In this document: positions 17,408 through 25,783 of the stretch, piece after piece | How positions within the stretch are numbered: position 1 is the stretch's first letter | Layout: each line of letters begins with the position of its first letter | NCBI GenBank assembly: GCA_900169975.1 | Contig: LT827126.1 | Span: forward strand, 62,001-126,000 | Length of the DNA stretch: 64,000 nt | Reading direction: 5' to 3' | From: Pseudoflavonifractor sp. Marseille-P3106 | Lineage (GTDB): Bacteria; Bacillota; Clostridia; Oscillospirales; Oscillospiraceae | The notes under the pieces: model-generated | The model's database searches: none | What the model saw: the letters and a program-made list of their open reading frames with translations, nothing else | Told to the model about the DNA's origin: nothing | Position numbers and translations under genes: made by a program

Positions 17408-18909
17408 GGGCTGTTGACAAAGCCCACCTGCCGCGGAAAATATGATATAATGAGAAAAAGAGCGGAGAGGGGGATGGGAATGCAACTGAAACTGCACATG
17501 GTAACGATAGAAGATTTGGTCCCAGAGGGACATTTTTTGAGAAAACTGGAAGCCAGGCTGGACTTGTCCTTCGTCCGTGAAGAAACAGCCCATCTGTACA
17601 GCGGCAGATATGGCCGCCCGCCCGTCGACCCGGTGGTGCTGGTGAAGTATCTGCTGGTGGGCTTTCTGTACGGCATTCCCTCGGAGCGGCAGATCGAACA
17701 GCGCATCCAGACAGATGTGGCTCTGCGGTGGTATCTGGGTCTGGATCTGTTTGACCGGGTACCAGACCACAGCACCATCTCGCAGCTTCGGCGGCGCAAA
17801 CCTTCTTTCCGCAAGGTTTTCCGTCGGCTGTTTGAGGAAGTGGTGCGTCAGTGCATCGGGAAAGGTCTGGTCAGCGGGCGGCTGGCAGCCACCGACTCTA
17901 CCCATGTAAAGGCCAATGCCTCCAGGGCGTCGGAGCATCTGGTGGAAATTCAGCCGGAGCCGGGGGTATACTGGGAACGGCTGGACAGCTACGAGGAAGA
18001 AGGGCTGCAGGAACTGGAGAAAAGGACCGGACACCGCCGGAAGAAGCGGACAAAGCAGATCAAGCGGGACAGCCGCCGCAGCCACAAGCGCGTGAGCCGG
18101 ACGGATCCGGAGGCAGGCCACATGAAACGGCCGGGGAAACCGGAGGGCCAGTACTACCTGAGCCACCAGACCCTGGACACGGACCACGGTGTGATCCTGG
18201 GCGTGACAGTGACGCCGGGAGATGTACATGACTCTGTACCATATCTGGACCACCTGGAGCAGATCCATCGGGATGTTCTCCCCATTCAGGCGGCAACAGC
18301 GGACGCCGCTTACGATTTTCCTCTGGCCCACCGTGTGCTGGAGGAGCAGGGAATCTCTTTTTATGTCAGGCCGCAGCCTTTTGCTGACAGGACTAAGTCG
18401 GAATTCAAACGGGATGCCTTTTCTTATGATGCGGAGAACGATGTTTACCATTGCCCCAATGGAAAAGAGCTTCGAGTGAAGGGGCTGTACCGCAGCGCAA
18501 GCGGTGTGTACTGGGAGTATTGGGCAGACCGCGGAGACTGCCGGAGCTGTCCTTTCCGGGAGAAATGTTTGAGCGAAAATGATCAGCGCGGTGCGCGAAG
18601 GCTGCTGGACACCTACTTCCGTCCCACGGTCCGACGGCATCTTGCCCGGCAAAACGAGCCGGACTATCTGGATGGGCTGCGCAAGCGGCAGGTCTGGTGC
18701 GAGGGAACCTTTGCCGCTCAGAAGTGGGGACATAACTTAACACGCGTCTTGCGGCGGGGTTTAGAGGCAGCAGAGGACCACTGCCTTCTCTCGGCGACCG
18801 CTTTGAACTTAAAAAGGATGATAAGATGTATGGGATGACGCCGGTGGGCGTCTTTTTTACTGCCATTTTTCCACTTGAAATAAATGAACAGGCACTTTGT
18901 CAACAGCCC
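17408..18909 (+). mobile_element. IS1182-family insertion sequence, 1502 bp
   Basis: The ends carry a perfect 15-bp inverted repeat (GGGCTGTTGACAAAG), and the flanks carry a direct 7-bp duplication CACTGTG (17401-17407 and 18910-18916). A 5-bp duplication with one more base in each terminal repeat is an equal reading of the junction. One transposase gene fills the element. Identical duplications and an open host frame on both sides suggest a recent insertion. Confidence 0.92.
17474..18838 (+). CDS. IS1182-family DDE transposase
   Basis: A 454-residue transposase. The N-terminal helical domain (EGHFLRKLEARLDLSFV...PPVDPVVLVKYLLVGFLYGIPSERQIEQRIQTDVALRWYLGL) is typical of IS1182 elements. The catalytic acids appear as TDSTHVKA (first D), TADAAYDF (second D) and WCEGTFAAQKWGHNLTR (E). 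A four-cysteine segment (CRSCPFREKC) lies before the last part. Start 17474 or 17480 is likely, since GGAGAGGGGG lies just upstream. Transcription may begin at the -10-like TATAATG near 17442. No frameshift is seen, so the element may still be active. Confidence 0.92.
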   Translation: MGMQLKLHMVTIEDLVPEGHFLRKLEARLDLSFVREETAHLYSGRYGRPPVDPVVLVKYLLVGFLYGIPSERQIEQRIQTDVALRWYLGLDLFDRVPDHSTISQLRRRKPSFRKVFRRLFEEVVRQCIGKGLVSGRLAATDSTHVKANASRASEHLVEIQPEPGVYWERLDSYEEEGLQELEKRTGHRRKKRTKQIKRDSRRSHKRVSRTDPEAGHMKRPGKPEGQYYLSHQTLDTDHGVILGVTVTPGDVHDSVPYLDHLEQIHRDVLPIQAATADAAYDFPLAHRVLEEQGISFYVRPQPFADRTKSEFKRDAFSYDAENDVYHCPNGKELRVKGLYRSASGVYWEYWADRGDCRSCPFREKCLSENDQRGARRLLDTYFRPTVRRHLARQNEPDYLDGLRKRQVWCEGTFAAQKWGHNLTRVLRRGLEAAEDHCLLSATALNLKRMIRCMG

Positions 18910-19535
18910 CACTGTGTCTCCAAGGCCCTTTCCCACCCAGCGGGGTGAGGTGAAGCCGGTGTCCAAATGGGAGGCGGCGCTCCTTATTACGGTCCTGCTG
19001 GCCTCGATCTCCGTGGCCTGCGGTGTGCTGAATCTTTTCCTGCGGACAGAACACATCTGGTCGCTGTACCTGATCGGGGCGGCGGTGATGCTGTGGCTGT
19101 GGTTCGTTCCACCTCTGCTGGACCGGAAGATCCACTTGATCCTGCGGCTTGGACTGGACGTGGGTGCGGTGGCCATCTATGTGTTTTTGATCGCCCTGGC
19201 CAACCGGGGCTTCGGCTGGTATCTGGGCCTGGCACTTCCCCTTATTCTGACAGGCGGGGCGGTGGTGATGCTGCTGGCGATCGCGCTTCGAGGGCGCTCC
19301 ATCCTGACCAAGGTCACGCTGACCATTGGCGGAATGGGCGTGTTCTGTCTGTTTACAGAGCTTTTTGTGGACCGATGGCTGACCGGGGCATGGTCCCCGG
19401 CCTGGTCTCTGGTGGTCCTGGCGGTCTGTGCGGCGATCATCGTGCCGCTGGTCATCATCCGGCGGACGCCCTCCCTGCGGGAAGAGGTCCGCAGACGTTT
19501 TCATATGTAACAAGACGGATTTCGGAGATCTCCGG

Positions 19536-19579
19536 GGGCGGGGCTGTGCGGCAAAGTGCCGCACAGCCCCGCCCTTTTT
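19536..19579 (+). terminator. Terminator after the split zinc-ribbon gene
   Basis: GGGCGGGGCTGTGCGGC and GCCGCACAGCCCCGCCC pair fully around a 5-base loop, followed by TTTTT. It separates the acyltransferase operon from the arginine operon. Confidence 0.92.
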
Positions 19580-19603
19580 GCCCCATAACTGCTAAGCTTA
19601 TAT

Positions 19604-19629
19604 AATTATTCAAATAAAGTTGAATAATT
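19604..19629 (+). promoter_or_regulatory. ARG-box-like operator, distal copy
   Basis: A perfect 10-bp inverted repeat AATTATTCAA / TTGAATAATT with a 6-base spacer. Half-sites of the type TGAAT/ATTCA are the hallmark of ArgR operators, and it lies upstream of the arginine operon. ArgR itself is not in the window. Confidence 0.6.
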
Positions 19630-19660
19630 ACAGAATACAATGAAAAAATGTGGGATCGTA

Positions 19661-19712
19661 TAGAATATTTATACATTTTTCTCTTGCTATTTTTCTCATG
19701 CCGTGGTAGACT
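19661..19712 (+). promoter_or_regulatory. Arginine operon promoter with overlapping ARG-box-like site
   Basis: TTGCTA (19684-19689) and TAGACT (19707-19712) are spaced by 17 bases. Directly upstream, TAGAATATTTATACATTT (19661-19678) resembles a single ARG box. A repressor bound there and at 19604-19629 could loop and block RNA polymerase. Confidence 0.55.
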
Positions 19713-19746
19713 GTCCATAACATCAAACGAAGCGGAGGGTTTTTCC

Positions 19747-20961
19747 ATGGCTGAGATCAAAAAGGTAGTGCTCGCCTATTCCGGCGGACTGGACACTTCC
19801 ATCATCATTCCCTGGCTGAAGGAGAACTACAACGACCCGGAGATCATTGCCGTCTCTGCAGACGTGGGGCAGGGCGACGAACTGGACGGTCTGGAGGAGA
19901 AGGCCCTCAAGACCGGCGCGTCCAAGCTGTACATCGAGGATCTGGTGGATGAGATGGTGGATGAGGTCATCATCCCCTCCCTGAAGATCGGTGCTAAGTA
20001 CGAGCAGTACCTGTTGGGGACCGCCTTTGCCCGGCCGGTCATTGCCAAGCGGCTGGTGGAGATCGCCAAGAAGGAGCACGCCGACGCCATCTGCCACGGC
20101 TGCACCGGCAAGGGCAACGACCAGGTGCGTTTCGAACTGGCCATCAAGCGCTTTGCCCCCGACATGAAGATCATCGCCCCCTGGCGGGAGTGGGAGATCA
20201 AGGGCCGGGACGAGGAGATCGACTACGCCGAGGCCCACAACGTGCCCCTGAAGATCTCCCGGGAGACCAACTACTCCAAGGACAAGAACCTGTGGCATCT
20301 CTCTCACGAGGGCCTGGATCTGGAGGATCCGGCCAATGAGCCCAAGTACGAGAAGGAGGGCTTTCTGGAGATGGGGGTCAGCCCTGTGGCCGCTCCCGAC
20401 GCGCCCACCTACGTCACTCTGGACTTTGTCAAGGGCGTGCCGGTGGCCATCGACGGGGAGGAAAAGAAGGCCAGCGACATCATCCGCAAGCTCAACGCCC
20501 TGGGCGGGGCCAACGGCATCGGCCTGCTGGACATCGTGGAGAACCGGCTGGTGGGCATGAAGGACCGGGGCGTCTACGAGACCCCGGGCGGCACCATCCT
20601 CTACCACGCCCACGAGGTGCTGGAGATGATCACCGTGGATAAGGACACTGCCCACATGAAGAGCAAGCTGGCGGTGGATTTCGCCGATCTGGTATATAAC
20701 GGCAAGTGGTTCAGCCCCCTGCGCCAGGCCCTCTCCGCCTTTGCGGACGCCACCCAGGAGCACGTCACCGGCACGGTGAAGCTCAAGCTCTACAAGGGCA
20801 ACATCATCAACGCCGGGGTCACCTCTCCCGAGAGCCTGTACTCCGAGAAGCTGGTGACCTTTGAAGAGAGCGATTACGATCAGGCGGCCGCCGGCGGGTT
20901 CATCGACCTCTGGGGCCTGCCCGACACGGTGCAGGCGCTGCGGGAGCAGGGCAAGCTGTAA
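19747..20961 (+). CDS. argG: Argininosuccinate synthase
   Basis: A 404-residue enzyme that joins citrulline and aspartate using ATP, the seventh step of arginine synthesis. The N-terminal ATP pyrophosphatase motif is AYSGGLDTS (residues 10-18), and the citrulline and aspartate-binding segments [13 protein letters not shown] and the later [10 protein letters not shown] are present. GGAGGG lies upstream of ATG 19747, and the conserved [16 protein letters not shown] start supports this choice over upstream in-frame codons. It is the first gene of the operon argGHCJBDF, 29 bases from argH. Confidence 0.97.
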   Translation: MAEIKKVVLAYSGGLDTSIIIPWLKENYNDPEIIAVSADVGQGDELDGLEEKALKTGASKLYIEDLVDEMVDEVIIPSLKIGAKYEQYLLGTAFARPVIAKRLVEIAKKEHADAICHGCTGKGNDQVRFELAIKRFAPDMKIIAPWREWEIKGRDEEIDYAEAHNVPLKISRETNYSKDKNLWHLSHEGLDLEDPANEPKYEKEGFLEMGVSPVAAPDAPTYVTLDFVKGVPVAIDGEEKKASDIIRKLNALGGANGIGLLDIVENRLVGMKDRGVYETPGGTILYHAHEVLEMITVDKDTAHMKSKLAVDFADLVYNGKWFSPLRQALSAFADATQEHVTGTVKLKLYKGNIINAGVTSPESLYSEKLVTFEESDYDQAAAGGFIDLWGLPDTVQALREQGKL

Positions 20962-20990
20962 TTACTGCCACAGAATAGGAGCGATATGCC

Positions 20991-22373
20991 ATGAAATTAT
21001 GGGCAGGCCGGTTCCAGAAGGAAACCGATACGATGGTCAACGACTTCAACTCCTCCATCCCCTTTGACGCACGGCTCTATCGGGAGGACATCGCCGGTTC
21101 CGTTGCTCACGCCGAGATGCTGGGCAGGACCGGGATCATCGAGCCCCATGAGGCGGAGAAGATCATCAAAGGGCTGAAGGCGATCCTGGCGGACATTGAG
21201 GCCGGGCAGGTGGAGTTCTCACCGGACAACGAGGACATCCACATGAACATCGAGGCCGAACTCACCGGCCGGATCGGGGATACGGGCAAGCGCCTCCACA
21301 CCGCCCGGAGCCGAAACGACCAGGTGGCGGTGGATTTCCGGCTCTATGTGAAGGAGGAGATCCCCAGGATCGTGGAGATGCTTCTGGCGCTGGAGCGGGT
21401 GCTGGTCAAAAAGGCGGAGGAGAATCTGGACGCCGTCATGCCGGGGTACACCCACCTTCAGCGGGCCCAGCCCACCACCCTGGCCCACTACATGATGGCC
21501 TACGCCAACATGCTCAAGCGGGATGTGACAAGGCTGGAGGACTGCGCGGAGCGGATGGACGAGTGCCCCCTGGGCGCGGGGGCGCTGGCCACCTCCACCT
21601 ATCCGGTGGACCGCTTCCAGACGGCCGCCGCGCTGGGCTTTGACAAGCCCACGGAAAACTCCCTGGACTCGGTCTCCGACCGGGACTTCGCCATTGAGTT
21701 CCTCTCGGCCTGCTCCATCCTCATGATGCACCTGTCCCGTTTTTCCGAGGAGCTGATCCTCTGGTGTTCCTGGGAGTTCCAGTTTGTGGAGCTGGACGAC
21801 GCCTACTCCACCGGCTCCTCCATCATGCCACAGAAGAAGAACCCCGACGTGGCCGAGCTGGTCCGGGGCAAGACCGGGCGGGTGTACGGCTCCCTCATCA
21901 CCCTGCTCACGGTGATGAAGGGCCTGCCTCTGGCATACAACAAGGATATGCAGGAGGACAAGGAGCCGGTATTTGACGCCATCGACACGGTGGAGATGTG
22001 TATTCCTGTGTTCACCGCCATGCTGGACACGCTCACCGTCCGGCGGGACAACATGAGAAAGGCGGCCTCCGGCGGGTTCATCAACGCCACGGACTGCGCC
22101 GACTATCTGGTGAAGAAGGGCCTGCCCTTCCGGGAGGCGTACAGGATCGTGGGGCGGCTGGTGCATATGTGCCTCAAGACGGGGGAGACCCTGGACACCC
22201 TGCCGCTGAAAGATTTCCGCTCGGTTTCCGGACTGTTTGACGCCGACGTGTATCAGGCGCTGGAGCTCAGGACCTGCGTGGGCGGCCGCCGGGTTTACGG
22301 CGGCCCCGCCCCCGGCGCGGTACGGGTGCAGATCGACCATATCAAGGACTTTCTGAAGGAGCGTGGGCAATGA
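20991..22373 (+). CDS. argH: Argininosuccinate lyase
   Basis: A 460-residue lyase of the fumarase/aspartase superfamily that splits argininosuccinate into arginine and fumarate. It has the start KLWAGRFQKETDTMVNDFNSSI, the substrate-binding TARSRNDQVAVDFRLY and the signature loop GSSIMPQKKNPD with the catalytic serine. Length is normal. Its last codons overlap the argC start (ATGA), so translation is coupled. Confidence 0.97.
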   Translation: MKLWAGRFQKETDTMVNDFNSSIPFDARLYREDIAGSVAHAEMLGRTGIIEPHEAEKIIKGLKAILADIEAGQVEFSPDNEDIHMNIEAELTGRIGDTGKRLHTARSRNDQVAVDFRLYVKEEIPRIVEMLLALERVLVKKAEENLDAVMPGYTHLQRAQPTTLAHYMMAYANMLKRDVTRLEDCAERMDECPLGAGALATSTYPVDRFQTAAALGFDKPTENSLDSVSDRDFAIEFLSACSILMMHLSRFSEELILWCSWEFQFVELDDAYSTGSSIMPQKKNPDVAELVRGKTGRVYGSLITLLTVMKGLPLAYNKDMQEDKEPVFDAIDTVEMCIPVFTAMLDTLTVRRDNMRKAASGGFINATDCADYLVKKGLPFREAYRIVGRLVHMCLKTGETLDTLPLKDFRSVSGLFDADVYQALELRTCVGGRRVYGGPAPGAVRVQIDHIKDFLKERGQ

Positions 22374-23311
22374 GCAAACCGAAGGTTTTTATCGACGGCC
22401 AGGAGGGGACCACCGGGCTTCAGATCTATGACCGGCTGGCCCGGCGGGACGATATTGAGCTGTTGGGCATCGATCCGGACAAGCGCAAGGATGTTACAGA
22501 GAGAAAGAAGCGGATGGACGAGGCGGATCTGGTATTCTTCTGTCTGCCCGACGCCGCGGCCCGGGAGGCGGCGGACCTCTGCGACAACGGCCGCACCAGG
22601 ATCATCGACGCCTCCACCGCCCACCGCACGGCCCCTGGCTGGGTGTACGGCTTTCCGGAGCTTCACGGCCAGCGTATCGCGGTGGCTCAGGCTATGCGGG
22701 TGGCCAATCCCGGCTGCCACGCCACCGGCTTTCTGGCCTCGGCGGCCCCGCTGGTCAAGGTGCATGTGCTCCTGCCCGATTACCCGCTGACCTGCTTCTC
22801 CCTCACCGGCTATTCCGGCGGGGGCAAGAAGATGATCGCCCAGTACGAGGGGGAGGAGAAGGCGGCGGAACTGTTCAGCCCCCGGCTGTACGGCACGGCC
22901 CTCCAGCACAAGCATCTGCCGGAGATGACGGCCGTGGCCGGGCTGGACCGTCCGCCGGTCTTTTGCCCGGTGGTGGACGACTACTACAAGGGGATGTCCA
23001 CCACGATCATGCTGCACAACCGTTATTTGAAGGGTCAGCCTACCGCGGAAGAGCTGTGCCTTATTCTCTCGGCTTACTACGCCGGAGAGGAGGCTGTGAC
23101 GGTGGCGCCATTCCATGAGAAGGGCGACACACTGGCGGCCAACGCCTTTGCCGGAACCGACAAGCTGGAGCTGACGGTCTCTGGGGATCACGACCGGACT
23201 GTCATCACCGCCCGCTTCGACAACCTGGGCAAGGGCGCTTCCGGCGCGGCGGTCCAGAACATGAACCTCATGCTGGGCTTCGAGGAAACTGCCGGCCTCC
23301 AGCTTTCTTGA
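22370..23311 (+). CDS. argC: N-acetyl-gamma-glutamyl-phosphate reductase, short (type 2) form
   Basis: A 313-residue NADPH-dependent reductase that makes N-acetylglutamate semialdehyde. The short form (about 310 residues) has FIDGQEGTTGLQIYDRL for nucleotide binding, DASTAHRTAPGWVYGFPEL, and the active-site cysteine in ANPGCHATGF. This is the type 2 family, shorter than the 345-residue ArgC of Bacillus or E. coli. It overlaps argH by four bases. Its stop lies inside the first of three 54-bp intergenic repeats. Confidence 0.93.
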   Translation: MSKPKVFIDGQEGTTGLQIYDRLARRDDIELLGIDPDKRKDVTERKKRMDEADLVFFCLPDAAAREAADLCDNGRTRIIDASTAHRTAPGWVYGFPELHGQRIAVAQAMRVANPGCHATGFLASAAPLVKVHVLLPDYPLTCFSLTGYSGGGKKMIAQYEGEEKAAELFSPRLYGTALQHKHLPEMTAVAGLDRPPVFCPVVDDYYKGMSTTIMLHNRYLKGQPTAEELCLILSAYYAGEEAVTVAPFHEKGDTLAANAFAGTDKLELTVSGDHDRTVITARFDNLGKGASGAAVQNMNLMLGFEETAGLQLS

Positions 23312-23476
23312 AAGAAAGCTGGGCAAAGAACTTTGATAGAGGCGGTCCGGTGAGGCGCCGGGTTCCGCAAAGCTGGGCAAGGAGCTTTGATAGGGGCTGT
23401 TTGGCGGGGCGACGGGCTCCGTAAAGCTGGGCAAAGAACTTTGATAGAGGCGGTCTGGTGAGGCGCCGGGTGCCGG
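23301..23476. repeat. REP-like hairpin plus three 54-bp tandem repeats between argC and argJ
   Basis: AGCTTTCTT/AAGAAAGCT forms a hairpin at the argC stop. From 23315 three units of exactly 54 bp follow (23315, 23369, 23423), each starting AAAGCTGGGCAA(A/G)GA(A/G)CTTTGATAG. A related hairpin followed by AAAAGAACTTTGAT appears after argJ (24762-24800). The units are non-coding and do not break the operon. Confidence 0.75.
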
Positions 23477-23525
23477 TTGGCCTGGATGGGGCGCTGGCAC
23501 AGGCTGAAAGAGATTTCGGGAGGGA

Positions 23526-24758
23526 ATGAGCGATATGAAAACAGTTTCCGGCGGCGTCACCGCCGCCAAGGGATTTACCGCGGGCGGGATCCACTGCGGG
23601 GTGAAGGCGGGGAGCAAGGCGGAGAAAAAGGATCTGGCGATGATCCTGTCCGAGAGGGAGTGCGCGGCGGCGGCGGCCTATACCCTCAACCGGGTCAAGG
23701 CGGCCCCTCTCTACGTCACCATGGAGCATCTGGAGGATGGGGTGGCCCGGGGCATCATTGCGAATTCCGGAAACGCCAACGCCTGCGCGCCCGCCAGCCA
23801 CGAGAACGCGCAGAGGATGTGCGCGGCGGCTGCTGCTGCCACCGGTCTTGCCCCGGAGGATTTTGTGGTGGCCTCCACCGGCGTCATCGGGCAGACGCTC
23901 AATGTGTCCGCCATTGAGGCGGGGGTTCCCGCATTGGCGGCGGCGCTGAAAAAGGAGGGCGGTTCCGACGACGCGGCCCATGCCATTATGACCACCGATA
24001 CGGCCAGGAAGGAATACGCCGTCTCGCTGGACATCGGAGGCAAGACGGTGACCATCGGGGCCATTGCCAAGGGCAGCGGAATGATCCATCCCAACATGGG
24101 CACCATGCTCTGCTTTATCACCACCGACTGCGCCATCACCCACGACCTCCTGCAGGAGGCGCTGCACGCCATCGTGCCCCGCACCTTTAACCGGGTGACG
24201 GTGGATGGGGACACCTCCACCAACGACATGTGCGTGGTGCTGGCCAACGGCATGGCGGAAAATCCCCTCATTGAGTGGAAGGACGACGGCTACACCCTGT
24301 TTGCTCAGGCCCTCCACGAAGTGTGCGGGTATATGGCCAGACGCATTGCCGCCGACGGCGAGGGCGCGTCCCGCCTGGTGACCTGCACGGTCACAGACGC
24401 CCGGAGCGAAGAGGTGGCCGAGCGGCTTGCCAAGGCGGTGGTGGGCTCCTCCCTGGTAAAGGCGGCCATGTTCGGCGCGGACGCCAACTGGGGCCGGGTC
24501 CTCTGCGCCATGGGCTATTCCAAGGCCCCCTTCCGCCCGGAGTATGTGGATGTGAAGTTCTCCTCTGAGCTGGGGGAAATTCTGGTCTGCAAGGACGGCG
24601 CGGGCGTGGACTTCGACGAGGCGCGGGCGAAAGCCATCCTCTCCCGGGACGACGTGACCATTCAGGTGGATCTCCACGAGGGGGAGAGTACCGTCTCCTG
24701 CTGGGGCTGCGATCTGACCTACGACTATGTGAAGATCAACGGCGACTACCGCACCTGA
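23526..24758 (+). CDS. argJ: Bifunctional ornithine acetyltransferase / N-acetylglutamate synthase
   Basis: A 410-residue Ntn-type enzyme that moves the acetyl group from N-acetylornithine to glutamate, making the pathway cyclic. The autocleavage site is in KGSGMIHPNMGTMLCF, where the nucleophile is the threonine of the GTM stretch and cleavage gives alpha and beta chains. Also present are IIANSGNANAC and the C-terminal SCWGCDLTYDYVKINGDYRT. Start 23526 or 23535 (MKTVSGGVTAAKGF) is possible. GGGAGGGA precedes both. No separate argA is seen, which agrees with a bifunctional ArgJ. Confidence 0.96.
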   Translation: MSDMKTVSGGVTAAKGFTAGGIHCGVKAGSKAEKKDLAMILSERECAAAAAYTLNRVKAAPLYVTMEHLEDGVARGIIANSGNANACAPASHENAQRMCAAAAAATGLAPEDFVVASTGVIGQTLNVSAIEAGVPALAAALKKEGGSDDAAHAIMTTDTARKEYAVSLDIGGKTVTIGAIAKGSGMIHPNMGTMLCFITTDCAITHDLLQEALHAIVPRTFNRVTVDGDTSTNDMCVVLANGMAENPLIEWKDDGYTLFAQALHEVCGYMARRIAADGEGASRLVTCTVTDARSEEVAERLAKAVVGSSLVKAAMFGADANWGRVLCAMGYSKAPFRPEYVDVKFSSELGEILVCKDGAGVDFDEARAKAILSRDDVTIQVDLHEGESTVSCWGCDLTYDYVKINGDYRT

Positions 24759-24761
24759 TCC

Positions 24762-24800
24762 CTTTTCTTAAAAGAAAAGGAACCAAAAGAACTTTGATCC
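24762..24800. repeat. REP-like hairpin after argJ
   Basis: CCTTTTCTT and AAGAAAAGG form a hairpin, then AACCAAAAGAACTTTGAT follows. The same order, hairpin followed by an AAGAACTTTGAT tail, is found after argC. This suggests a dispersed repeat family. Confidence 0.55.
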
Positions 24801-24913
24801 GTGCGGGATGCTGGGGTGGACGACCGGTTTTGCGCCCGGCGGCGGTTTGGAATGCCGGGGATGCGGCTGGGCGTTTGCAGTTTTATTTTCAGACGAGAAA
24901 GAGAGGATGCTCC

Positions 24914-25768
24914 ATGTCTTACACGCATGTGGAGCGCGCTGAGGTTTTGGCCGAGGCACTGCCCTATATTCAGAAATTTACCGGAAAGACCATCGTGGTC
25001 AAGTACGGCGGCAACGCCATGATCTCCGAGGAGCTGCGCCGGGCGGTCATTTCAGACATCATCCTGCTGTCTCTGGTGGGAATCCGGGTGGCGGTGGTCC
25101 ACGGCGGCGGGCCGGAGATCACGGAGATGCTGAACAGGATCGGCAAGGAGTCCCGTTTTGCAGACGGCCTGCGCTGTACCGACGAAGAGACCATGGATAT
25201 CGTCCAGCAGGTGCTGTGCGGCAAGGTGAACAAGGATCTGGTGGCCACCCTCAACCGCATGGGCGGTCAGGCGATCGGGCTGTGCGGCATGGACGCCGGC
25301 CTGTTCCAGGCCCGGCAGCTGGATGAAAAATACGGGCTGGTGGGGGAGATCGTCCAGGTGAACCCCAAGCCGGTGGTGGACTGCCTGAGCAACGCCTACA
25401 TCCCCGTGGTCTCCACCGTGGCCCAGGGGATCGACAGGGACACCGCCTACAATATCAACGCCGATACCGCCGCGGCCAAGCTGGCGGTGGCCCTGGGAGC
25501 GGAAAAGCTCATCCTGCTCACCGACATCCGGGGCCTGCTGCGGGATCCCCATGACGAGGAGACTCTCATTCAGGTGGCTCATCTCCACGAGATCCCCGGT
25601 CTGGTGAAGGATGGGGTCATCAAGGGGGGAATGATCCCCAAGGTGGATTGCTGCGTAGAGGCGGTTCGTCAGGGCGTGCCCCGCACCCACATCCTGGACG
25701 GGCGCATTCCCCACTCCATTCTCATCGAGATGCTCTCCGATCAGGGCATCGGCACCATGATCCTGTGA
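24914..25768 (+). CDS. argB: Acetylglutamate kinase
   Basis: A 284-residue amino-acid kinase that phosphorylates N-acetylglutamate. It has the motifs KYGGNAM, VHGGGPEITEMLNRIG, NINADTAAAKLAVALGAEKLILLTDIRG and the C-terminal KVDCCVEAVRQGVPRTHILDGR. The N-terminal extension (SYTHVERAEVLAEALPYIQKFTGKTIVVKYGG) resembles the arginine-inhibited hexameric type, so feedback inhibition is likely. ATG 24914 is chosen because AGAGAGGATG lies upstream and homologues start SYTHVERA-like. About 155 bases including a repeat separate it from argJ. Confidence 0.96.
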   Translation: MSYTHVERAEVLAEALPYIQKFTGKTIVVKYGGNAMISEELRRAVISDIILLSLVGIRVAVVHGGGPEITEMLNRIGKESRFADGLRCTDEETMDIVQQVLCGKVNKDLVATLNRMGGQAIGLCGMDAGLFQARQLDEKYGLVGEIVQVNPKPVVDCLSNAYIPVVSTVAQGIDRDTAYNINADTAAAKLAVALGAEKLILLTDIRGLLRDPHDEETLIQVAHLHEIPGLVKDGVIKGGMIPKVDCCVEAVRQGVPRTHILDGRIPHSILIEMLSDQGIGTMIL

Positions 25769-25783
25769 GGAGGCATTTTTATC

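Larger units (their letters stand above)
17303..19510 (+). pseudogene. DUF6320-like zinc-ribbon membrane protein, split by an IS element
   Basis: The 5' fragment (17303-17407) encodes a zinc ribbon (CVHCGVELDPTAAVCPLC). The 3' fragment (18910-19510) encodes a linker (SPRPFPTQRGEVKP) and about six hydrophobic segments. Deleting 17408-18909 plus one copy of the 7-bp duplication rejoins the frame as ...RPVDTV-SPRPFPTQRGE..., giving a protein of about 235 residues with the layout of DUF6320 proteins. The host reading frame also runs in frame into the IS transposase, which could be misread as one fused gene. An ATG at 18884 inside the IS end could still start the membrane part alone. Confidence 0.85.

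Noticed and set aside
17303-18838. Single 511-residue zinc-ribbon/transposase fusion protein
   Set aside because: The junction is the IS left end: terminal repeats and a target duplication show that the frame continuity is accidental.
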